Shown: piece by piece, positions 58,181 to 64,000 of the stretch
How positions within the stretch are numbered: position 1 is the first letter of the stretch
Layout of the letters: each line of letters begins with the position of its first letter
NCBI GenBank assembly: GCA_020073395.1
Contig: JAIQFF010000008.1
Span: 1-64,000, forward strand
Reading direction: 5' to 3'
Source: Terriglobia bacterium
GTDB lineage: Bacteria > Acidobacteriota > Terriglobia > Terriglobales > Acidobacteriaceae
Length of the DNA stretch: 64,000 nt
The notes under the pieces: model-generated
The model's input: only the letters and a program-made list of their open reading frames with translations
Told to the model about the DNA's origin: nothing
Database searches by the model: none
Program-made: the position numbers and the translations under genes

Positions 58181-59269
58181 TTGCCGATTTCCGCCGTGGA
58201 TGCAATTACTCCGGCCTTTGAGCATGCCCGGCAGCAATTGGTGCGGCCGTTCCGGGCCAGCCAGTGGGCCAAACTGGCGCTGGTGGGTCTGCTGGCAGGC
58301 GAAATGAGTTCGGGCGGGGGAGGTTGTAATCCTGGCAGGTTCCAGATTCCGCACCCCAACAGTTCACAGCGTTTTCTGGAGTCCGGTCTGGCCGGGATTA
58401 ATCCCGCGCTCACGGCTTCGCTGATTGCGGTGCTCATCGTCGCCGGGTTCGTGCTGTTCATTCTGTTCCTCTACGTGAACAGCGTGATGCGCTTCGTGCT
58501 CTTCGACAGCGTTGTGACCAGGGAGTGCTGGATCTGGCCCAGTTGGGCACGGCGACAAGGCCCGGGATGGCGTCTTTTTGTCTGGCAGATTCTGCTGGCC
58601 CTGGTTTCGATCGTATGTTTCACCATTCTCGTCGGGATCCCTGCGGGTTTCGCTTTTCTGGTGGGCTGGCTCAGAGACCCTAAGGAGCACATGATCCCGC
58701 TGATTCTGGGCGGCATGATACTGTTTTTTGTTTTCTTGCTTTTCATTGTGACGCAGTTGGTGGTCCACGTGATGACCAAGGATTTTGTTGTCCCACAAAT
58801 GGCGCTGGAGGAAATTAGCGCGATTGAGGGCTGGCGGCGGTTGTGGCCACAGATCAAAAACGAGATCGGCGGCTATGCCGCCTACATTGGAATGAAGATC
58901 GTGATGGCGATCGGCGCCGCGATCGTTCTTGGCGTCGTGTCAGCCATTGTCGTCCTGCTGCTTCTTATTCCGATCGGAGGATTGGGCGCCGTGGCCGTAA
59001 TCGGGGGCATGGCGGTAGGATTGACGTGGAACCTTTACACCATCACGCTTGCGGTGGTGGCGGGAACGATTCTGATTTTCGCTCTGCTCTACGTGATGTC
59101 ACTGGTCTCGGTGCCGGCCGTGGTGTTTTTCCCAGCTTATTCTTTGTATTTCTTCGCTTCGCGCTATCCCGCGCTGGACGCACTGTTGCATCCTGCGCCG
59201 CCACCTGTGCTGCCGACGTCTCCACCCGATCTGCCGCCCGTGCTTCCGCCGCCTGAGCCCATCGGGTAG
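58181..59269 (+). CDS. Multi-TM membrane protein, unrecognised family
   Basis: 362 residues from a TTG at 58181, supported by an excellent GAGGTG site 5 nt upstream. TM segments at roughly 80-105, 135-160, 170-195, 235-260, 265-290 and 295-325; the first ~40 residues are cytosolic and amphipathic (RASQWAKLALVGLLAG). A proline-rich tail (PPPVLPTSPPDLPPVLPPPE) ends the protein. I do not recognise it beyond being polytopic with no obvious catalytic residues. It precedes exbD by 100 nt on the same strand but is too different from ExbB/TolQ to be its partner. No function proposed. Confidence 0.75.
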   Translation: MPISAVDAITPAFEHARQQLVRPFRASQWAKLALVGLLAGEMSSGGGGCNPGRFQIPHPNSSQRFLESGLAGINPALTASLIAVLIVAGFVLFILFLYVNSVMRFVLFDSVVTRECWIWPSWARRQGPGWRLFVWQILLALVSIVCFTILVGIPAGFAFLVGWLRDPKEHMIPLILGGMILFFVFLLFIVTQLVVHVMTKDFVVPQMALEEISAIEGWRRLWPQIKNEIGGYAAYIGMKIVMAIGAAIVLGVVSAIVVLLLLIPIGGLGAVAVIGGMAVGLTWNLYTITLAVVAGTILIFALLYVMSLVSVPAVVFFPAYSLYFFASRYPALDALLHPAPPPVLPTSPPDLPPVLPPPEPIG

Positions 59270-59310
59270 CGCCAGATCCGAAACTGAAACGCTCGCTGGG
59301 GAACTCCGAA

Positions 59311-59374
59311 CCCATACGGAGTGTCTAATCTTCTCAGAGCACGCGCGTGCCTGAGAGGAGCATATCCGTATGGG
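59311..59374 (+). promoter_or_regulatory. Nested hairpin covering the exbD start codon
   Basis: CCCATACGGA (59311-59320) and TCCGTATGGG (59365-59374) are perfectly complementary; the second contains the exbD ATG (59370). Inside, CTCAG (59333-59337) pairs with CTGAG (59351-59355) around the palindrome GCACGCGCGTGC, and the AGGAG site (59356-59360) lies just after it. Candidate translational control element. Confidence 0.55.
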
Positions 59375-59798
59375 ATTCTCAACGGCAGGCGGTGGTCCGT
59401 CCCGGCCCGAGATGAATGTCACTCCGCTGATCGACATTCTTCTGGTACTGATCATTGTCTTCATGGTGATCGTGGCCACGACGAAGGAGTACAAAGTCGA
59501 CGCCCTTCTTCCTCAACCGGCGACCGCAGATCAACCTCACCGGAACGAGCGCACCGTTGTGATTCAAGTCATCTGGGACGCGCAGAATCGGGTCCCCCTG
59601 CTCAAAATTAATCAGGAAACCGTACCTTGGGAGCGGTTGGAGTCGGACCTGGAACGCATCTTCCTGGGACGCGCGGAGAAAGTCGTGTACGTAAAAGGGG
59701 ATGAAAGCCTTGACTTCGAGTACGTGGCGCAAGTCGTGGCCGAAGCCCACAACGCTGGAATCAACCGGGTGGCATTGCTGACCAAAGATCTCGAATAG
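59370..59798 (+). CDS. exbD: ExbD/TolR-family biopolymer transport protein
   Basis: 142 residues. Single TM helix at about 17-40: EMNVTPLIDILLVLIIVFMV carries the proton-path Asp in VTPLIDILL, the ExbD/TolR hallmark. The periplasmic domain (RTVVIQVIWDAQNRVPLLKI, KVVYVKGDESLDFEYVAQVV) follows. Works with ExbB and TonB to energise outer-membrane receptors such as those at 6190 and 12586. No exbB or tonB is next to it in this window. Its initiation region is folded into a nested hairpin. Confidence 0.93.
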   Translation: MGFSTAGGGPSRPEMNVTPLIDILLVLIIVFMVIVATTKEYKVDALLPQPATADQPHRNERTVVIQVIWDAQNRVPLLKINQETVPWERLESDLERIFLGRAEKVVYVKGDESLDFEYVAQVVAEAHNAGINRVALLTKDLE

Positions 59799-59826
59799 TT
59801 GGCGTGAACCGCAGATTGACGGCGAT

Positions 59827-61275
59827 CTAGTCCCGTGCCCGGTTCTTGATCCAGATCGGCGTACCTACGAATCCGAACGCATTGCGAATCTGGTTTTCCA
59901 GAAAGCGCTGGTAGGCAAAGTGCAACTTCACTTTGCGGTCGGTGAAAATGACGAAAGTCGGCGGGCCGACCGCGGCCTGGGTCATGTAGTAAATCCGCAC
60001 CTGCTGTCGCGCTGGGACCGAGGCGCGTTCGAAATCGACATGTTTGAGAAAGCGATTCATCTCGCCGGTTCCGATGCGCTTGCGGCGCTCGCTGGCCACT
60101 GTTTCCAGAGTCGGGAATATTTTCTCGGTGCCTTTGCCGCTTGAGGCCGAGACGAACAGTATGGGAGCGTAGCTGAGAAATTTCAGCGCGTGGCGCAGTC
60201 TTTCTTCGTAGGCCGCGCGATCTGCCGGCCGCTTGTTCTCCTGCATGCGCGACGCCTTCGTCTGTCGGCCGGTTCGTTCCTTGCCGCTGAGGACGAGGTC
60301 CCATTTGTTCACGATGATGATCATGGACCGGCCGCTCTCGTGGGCGTATCCGGCGATGGCAGCGTCGAGCTGGCTCACGCCTTCGGTGGCGTCAATCACC
60401 AGTAGAGCAATGTCGGCGGCTTCCAAGTGCTTGCGCGCCATCACGACGGAGAGCTTTTCCGCCATTAGGTGGGTTTTGCCCTTGCGGCGGATGCCGGCGG
60501 TATCGATGAAGCGGAAGCGTTTGCCGTTGTGCTCGACGATCTCATCGACGGCGTCACGCGTGGTTCCGGGAATGGGCGAGACAATCGAACGTTCGGCTCC
60601 GGTCAGGCGGTTCAGCAAGGTGGACTTGCCCACGTTGGGATGCCCGATGATCGCAACTTTGGTTTCATGAGTCTGGGCTTGATCTTCCGGGGTTTCCTCT
60701 GCGTCCTCGGTGTCCTCAGTGGTTAATTGATTGTGCGGCGGCAGAATCTCCAGGATGGCATCCAGCAGGTCATCCAACCCGCGAGCGTTTTCGGCGGAAA
60801 TAGGGAACAGCTTGCGGATTCCGAGACGATGGAACTCGTCCGTGAGACTCTGCTGCTTTTCGGTATCAACTTTGTTGACCGCGAGGAAGAGCGGCTTGCC
60901 GGAGCGGATCAACTGGCGGGCCAGCTCAATATCGGGCGCCGCCATTTCCGTGCGGCCGTCCACCACCATGATTACTGCGTCGGCCTCCTCGAGGGCAACC
61001 TTGGCCTGGCGGAAAATTTCGGCCGGAATGAAATCTTTATCTTCAGGAAGAATGCCGCCCGTATCCACGATGCGCAGGTGGCGTCCGCGCCACTCCGCCT
61101 CGCCATACAGACGGTCGCGTGTGATGCCGGGCTCATCGCCAACAATGGCGCGCCGCGAGCCCACCAGCCGGTTGAACAGCGTGGACTTGCCGACGTTGGG
61201 GCGCCCCACGATGGCGACGGTAGGCATGCCGGCAGCGGCCGCAGCCGATGGTGAGGTCAAAGTTGGATGGGTCAT
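59827..61275 (-). CDS. der: Double GTPase Der (EngA), 50S ribosome assembly
   Basis: 482 residues. Two GTPase domains in tandem, G1 GRPNVGKSTLFNRLVGS (residue ~24) and GHPNVGKSTLLNRLTGA (~212), each with its G3 DTGG/DTAG and G4 NKVD/NKWD, followed by the KH-like C-terminal domain (LKFLSYAPILFVSASSGKGT, PPTFVIFTDRKVKLHFAYQR). Needed for maturation of the large ribosomal subunit. The linker between the G domains, residues ~184-196 (LTTEDTEDAEETPE), is encoded by a repeat of CCACTGAGGACACCGAGGAC type, unrelated to the family. A start at residue 17 (ATG 61227, MPTVAIVGRPNVG) would match the usual Der N-terminus and is an alternative. Confidence 0.95.
   Translation of the reverse strand: MTHPTLTSPSAAAAAGMPTVAIVGRPNVGKSTLFNRLVGSRRAIVGDEPGITRDRLYGEAEWRGRHLRIVDTGGILPEDKDFIPAEIFRQAKVALEEADAVIMVVDGRTEMAAPDIELARQLIRSGKPLFLAVNKVDTEKQQSLTDEFHRLGIRKLFPISAENARGLDDLLDAILEILPPHNQLTTEDTEDAEETPEDQAQTHETKVAIIGHPNVGKSTLLNRLTGAERSIVSPIPGTTRDAVDEIVEHNGKRFRFIDTAGIRRKGKTHLMAEKLSVVMARKHLEAADIALLVIDATEGVSQLDAAIAGYAHESGRSMIIIVNKWDLVLSGKERTGRQTKASRMQENKRPADRAAYEERLRHALKFLSYAPILFVSASSGKGTEKIFPTLETVASERRKRIGTGEMNRFLKHVDFERASVPARQQVRIYYMTQAAVGPPTFVIFTDRKVKLHFAYQRFLENQIRNAFGFVGTPIWIKNRARD
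60695..60727. repeat. CCTCTGCGTCCTCGGTGTCC repeat inside der
   Basis: CCTCTGCGTCCTCGGTGTCC followed by TCAGTGGTTAA on the plus strand, encoding TTEDTEDAEE on the minus strand. Strings of this kind (CTCTGCGTCCTCGGTGTCC) are, as I recall, also common in other Acidobacteriota and Planctomycetes; not verified here. Confidence 0.7.
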
Positions 61276-61284
61276 AAGAATCGA

Positions 61285-61411
61285 GTGTGGGCGGACTCTC
61301 CTGTCCGCCGCTTTGACGTGGACTTAGCGACTTTGTGACAGCAACCTCAATCTTAAACCGCATGACAAAAGATCAAAGTCAAAAGCGGCGGACAGGAGTC
61401 TCCGCCCCACA
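61285..61411. repeat. Inverted pair of the GTGTGGGCGGAC family
   Basis: Copy 1 (61285-61317) GTGTGGGCGGACTCTCCTGT, CCGCCGCTTTGAC; copy 2 (61378-61411) GTCAAAAGCGGCGGACAGGA, GTCTCCGCCCCACA. 60 nt between. Lies between the divergent der and dinG-like genes. Confidence 0.88.
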
Positions 61412-61437
61412 TGGGCTATTGCCACGCAAACGCTTAT

Positions 61438-61443
61438 TATAGT
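61438..61443 (+). promoter_or_regulatory. -10-like hexamer of a likely leaderless promoter (DinG-type helicase)
   Basis: TATAGT (with TTATTAT overlapping just upstream) ends 6 nt before the GTG at 61450. Supports 61450 over the ATG at 61411, which lies in the repeat. Confidence 0.4.
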
Positions 61444-61449
61444 GACTCT

Positions 61450-63477
61450 GTGCCTCCCAGCTCCCAGCCCGTTCCCGACACCAGGAAACGCGACGTTTCG
61501 CTCTACCAGTTCTTTGCTCCGGGCGGAGTGCTTTCGCGCACGCATCCCGCCTACGAATTCCGCCGGGGACAATTGCAGATGGCGCAATCGGTCGAACAGG
61601 CGCTGGAAGAGAAGCGTCACTTGATCGTCGAAGCCGGCACCGGCACAGGCAAGACCCTGGCCTACCTGGTGCCCGTCATTTGTTCCGGCAAGCGCGTCAT
61701 CATTTCTACCGGCACCAAGAATCTGCAGGAACAGCTCTTCCAGAAAGATATTCCTTTTCTCGAACTTGCGCTTTTTCCCGGTGGCGAAGGCAAGCTGAAC
61801 GCCTGTTACATGAAGGGGCGCAACAACTATCTGTGCCGCAAGAAGCTTTACGACTTGACCGACCAGCCCGTGCTCAGTGGTCTGGAGGAGATCGAACACT
61901 ACCGCGCCATCGCCGCCTGGGAGAAAGTCACGCAGACCGGGGACCGGGCCGAGCTGGCTTCGCTTCCGGAGGCCAGCGCGCTCTGGCACAAGATCGACGC
62001 TCGTGCCGATACCTGCCTGGGACAGAAATGCAGCGCCTGGGACCGCTGCTTCATCACCGAAATGCATCGCAAGGCGATGGAGAGCGATATCATCATCGTG
62101 AACCATCACCTGTTTTTTGCCGACTTGTCGATCAAGCAGCAGGCAGAGTATGCGCCCGATGCCGGAATCCTGCCGGAGGCGGGCGCCGTAATCTTCGACG
62201 AAGCCCATGAACTGGAAGACATAGCTGGAAGTTATTTCGGAGTTTCGGTAAGCAACGGGCGTTTCGAAGAACTGTGCCGGGATGTCGAAGTCTCGCTGCA
62301 ACGCAACCACATGCTGTCGGCGTCGCTTTCAGGGGCGCTGAAGAGCGTGCGCGAGCGGGCCATGTTCTTCTTCGCGCTGTTACCCCAGGGCGACGGCCGC
62401 TTCGCCTTCGAAAACCGGCGCGAGTTCATGGAAGAAAATGGCGACGAGTTCCTCGGGCTGCAGCAATCGCTCACCCGCCTCGGTTCGGAGCTGGAGAACC
62501 TGCCGTCCAAGCCGGAGGAGGTCTTCAACTTCGCCCGGCGCGCGCAGGAGTTGCAGGTGCAGCTCGGCTTCCTGATGGAGTCCGAGGACCGCAACACGGT
62601 TTTCTGGATCGAGCGCCGGCGTGGCGGACGGGACAAGCAGTATGTTTTCTTACAAGCTACTCCCATCGATGTGGCTCCGATCCTGAAGAGTTGCCTCTTC
62701 GACAAGCTGGAATGCGCGGTGCTGACTTCGGCGACCCTGGCCGTAGGTGGCAGCTTCGAGTACATGCGCCAGCGGCTTGGGCTGGAACACGCCCGCGAAA
62801 GTGTGCTGCCGTCGCATTTCGATTATGAAAATCAGGCGCTGTTCTACGCTCCGGCCGACCTTCCCGATCCTCGCACCCCGCAATTTGCGGCCAAAGCGGC
62901 CGACCGCATCCGGCGCCTGCTGGAAATTACGCGAGGACGCGCCTTCGTCCTGTTCACCAGCTATGCCCAGATGAACGATGTGTACCAGCGCCTGCTGGGA
63001 GAACTGGATTTCCCCATGCTGTTGCAGGGGGACGCCCCCAAAACCGCGCTGCTCGAGGAATTCCGGCTGACGCCGAATGCCGTATTGTTCGCCACCTCGT
63101 CGTTCTGGCAGGGCGTGGACGTGCAGGGAGAGCAGCTGAGTTGCGTGATCATCGACCGCCTGCCGTTCGCCGTCCCCAGCGATCCAGTGGTGGCGGCGCG
63201 GGTCAAGGCGATCGACGCCGAGGGTGGAAACGCATTCTTCCAGTACCAGGTGCCGGCAGCCGTGATCACGCTGAAACAGGGCTTTGGGCGCCTGATCCGT
63301 TCACTGCATGATCGCGGTTTGCTGGTGCTGCTGGACAACCGTATTTTGAAGAAGCAGTACGGCAAGGTGTTCGTGGAAAGCTTGCCGCCTTATCGGCGGA
63401 CCACCGACCTGAAGCAGGTGGAAGAGTTCTTCGGTGCCGGCCCGTGTGGGGCGGACACTCTTGTCCGCCGCCTTTGA
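61450..63477 (+). CDS. DinG/XPD-type ATP-dependent DNA helicase
   Basis: 675 residues from the GTG at 61450. Superfamily 2 helicase for DNA repair and replication-fork restart. Walker A EAGTGTGKTLAYL, motif Ia STGTKNLQEQL, DEAH box FDEAHELED, motif III-like VLTSATLAVGGSF, motif V/VI FWQGVDVQGEQL and QGFGRLIRS. Four cysteines between Walker A and the DEAH box (NACYMKGRNNYLC, DTCLGQKCSAWDRC) are the expected Fe-S cluster ligands of the XPD/DinG group. The last ~10 residues (CGADTLVRRL) and the stop are encoded by the hairpin repeat at 63444; the family sequence ends at about KQVEEFFGAG. Cytosolic. Confidence 0.93.
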   Translation: MPPSSQPVPDTRKRDVSLYQFFAPGGVLSRTHPAYEFRRGQLQMAQSVEQALEEKRHLIVEAGTGTGKTLAYLVPVICSGKRVIISTGTKNLQEQLFQKDIPFLELALFPGGEGKLNACYMKGRNNYLCRKKLYDLTDQPVLSGLEEIEHYRAIAAWEKVTQTGDRAELASLPEASALWHKIDARADTCLGQKCSAWDRCFITEMHRKAMESDIIIVNHHLFFADLSIKQQAEYAPDAGILPEAGAVIFDEAHELEDIAGSYFGVSVSNGRFEELCRDVEVSLQRNHMLSASLSGALKSVRERAMFFFALLPQGDGRFAFENRREFMEENGDEFLGLQQSLTRLGSELENLPSKPEEVFNFARRAQELQVQLGFLMESEDRNTVFWIERRRGGRDKQYVFLQATPIDVAPILKSCLFDKLECAVLTSATLAVGGSFEYMRQRLGLEHARESVLPSHFDYENQALFYAPADLPDPRTPQFAAKAADRIRRLLEITRGRAFVLFTSYAQMNDVYQRLLGELDFPMLLQGDAPKTALLEEFRLTPNAVLFATSSFWQGVDVQGEQLSCVIIDRLPFAVPSDPVVAARVKAIDAEGGNAFFQYQVPAAVITLKQGFGRLIRSLHDRGLLVLLDNRILKKQYGKVFVESLPPYRRTTDLKQVEEFFGAGPCGADTLVRRL

Positions 63478-63656
63478 CTTTGATATTCGGTTCAGGACCT
63501 GGTGGATTGCGGTTGGCGATCAAGAGCGCTTAGGCCAGGGTCGGAGGTCAAGTCAAGGTCAAGGGCCGAGACCAGAGACCAAAGTCAAAGACCAAAGTCA
63601 AAGGCCGAAATCAAAGGCCAAGTCAAAGGCGGCTGACAAGAGTGTCCGCCCCACAC
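63444..63656. repeat. Inverted pair of the GTGTGGGGCGGAC family with low-complexity spacer
   Basis: Copy 1 (63444-63478) and copy 2 (63622-63656) are complementary at 34 of 35 positions; each contains the hairpin GGCGGACACTCTTGTCCGCC. The 143-nt spacer is rich in CAAAGTC, CCAAAGT and GGCCGA words. Copy 1 holds the helicase stop. The whole could fold into a long stem with an internal loop. Confidence 0.92.
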
Positions 63657-63692
63657 CTGCATGGGGGTAAAATACAAGTTCAGAGAGGGTTC

Positions 63693-64000
63693 ATGTTCGA
63701 GGTCACAGTCGAAGATTCATTTGCCGCGGGGCACTACCTCCGTAATTACAAGGGTAAGTGCGAGAACCCGCATGGGCACAACTACAAGGTGCGGGTGACT
63801 CTGGCCGGCAAGGAACTGGACAAGGCCGGGCTGTTGCTCGATTTCAGGGAATTGAAGGAAGCGATGAAACCTATCATCGACCGGCTGGACCACCAGATGA
63901 TCAACGATCTCGAACCTTTCAAGGTGTTGAATCCTTCGGCTGAGAATCTGGCCAAATATTTTTTCGACGAAACCAACGTGAATTTGGATCGCGTGACCCA
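63693..64000 (+). CDS. queD: 6-carboxytetrahydropterin synthase/PTPS family (partial)
   Basis: First 102 codons; the gene runs off the right edge. Starts MFEVTVEDSFAAGHYLRNY with AGAGGG upstream. QueD makes 6-carboxy-5,6,7,8-tetrahydropterin from dihydroneopterin triphosphate for queuosine (preQ0) synthesis. Zn-binding His 13 and CENPHGHNY (Cys ~25, HxH) give the active site, then LLLDFRELKEAMKPIIDRLD and LDHQMIND with the catalytic Asp-His. It could also be a eukaryotic-type PTPS for biopterin, but the short CxxxHGH form fits QueD. A TAAAAT at 63668-63673 may be its -10. Nothing else of the queuosine pathway is visible. Confidence 0.9.
   Translation, partial: MFEVTVEDSFAAGHYLRNYKGKCENPHGHNYKVRVTLAGKELDKAGLLLDFRELKEAMKPIIDRLDHQMINDLEPFKVLNPSAENLAKYFFDETNVNLDRVT

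Noticed and set aside
1-64000. Transposase, integrase, phage or defence genes as a source for the repeats
   Set aside because: None of the coding sequences matches such families; any mobilising enzyme must lie elsewhere in the genome.

Overview
The window reads as a chromosomal segment of an Acidobacteriota bacterium, most like the Terriglobia (Koribacter/Sulfotelmatobacter type). This is inferred from gene content only: two very large Oar-like TonB-dependent receptors with an N-terminal carboxypeptidase-regulatory domain, MacB-like permeases without an ATPase, a GH18-NodB-GT2 fusion, a small exported protein of an unrecognised type, and very repeat-rich intergenic DNA. I saw no rRNA, tRNA, CRISPR array, transposase, integrase or phage gene.

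Layout. 1-6 kb: partial P5C dehydrogenase (minus), trifunctional exopolysaccharide enzyme (minus), GT39-like glycosyltransferase (plus). 6-16 kb: two TonB-dependent receptors flanking a sulfatase-fold/TPR protein. 16-19.3 kb (minus): serS, a one-TM protein, a LolA-like carrier and a small ORF. 19.5-27 kb (mostly plus): alkaline-phosphatase-superfamily protein, pyrD, DUF1761 protein (minus), msrA, Na+/H+ antiporter, fabG, GNAT, dienelactone-hydrolase-like protein. 27-37 kb: XRE regulator, MXAN_5187-type protein, purH, exported TPR protein, GNAT, dgt-type HD hydrolase, PQQ-type sugar dehydrogenase (minus), OmpA. 37-44 kb: APC permease, FAD amine oxidase (minus), CDF efflux protein, small exported protein, ATP-dependent DNA ligase (minus). 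44-51 kb: DUF1385, prfA and prmC (termination cluster), then purL-purF (minus). 51-64 kb: selB, GNAT-trmFO, two MacB-like permeases, a multi-TM protein, exbD, der (minus), a DinG-type helicase and the start of queD.

The genes are mostly core metabolism: de novo purine (purH, purL, purF) and pyrimidine (pyrD) synthesis, nucleotide clean-up (dgt), translation (serS, prfA, prmC, selB, trmFO, der), and envelope biogenesis and transport. No defence or secondary-metabolism cluster was recognised.

The most unusual feature is the repeat landscape. More than 30 hairpin-forming intergenic elements fall into about a dozen unrelated sequence families. Many occur as two inverted copies around a 50-300 nt spacer (REPIN-like). 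Copies also lie in frame inside purL, the DNA ligase (two), der and prmC, and several supply the stop codon of the gene they follow (trmFO, the DinG helicase, the antiporter, a GNAT, dgt, prmC). A second theme is start architecture: at least eight genes have a -10-like hexamer 6-9 nt before the start codon and no Shine-Dalgarno, which suggests leaderless mRNAs. An 18-bp motif is shared by the promoters of the TPR and OmpA genes, and the exbD start codon lies inside a perfect 10-bp inverted repeat.
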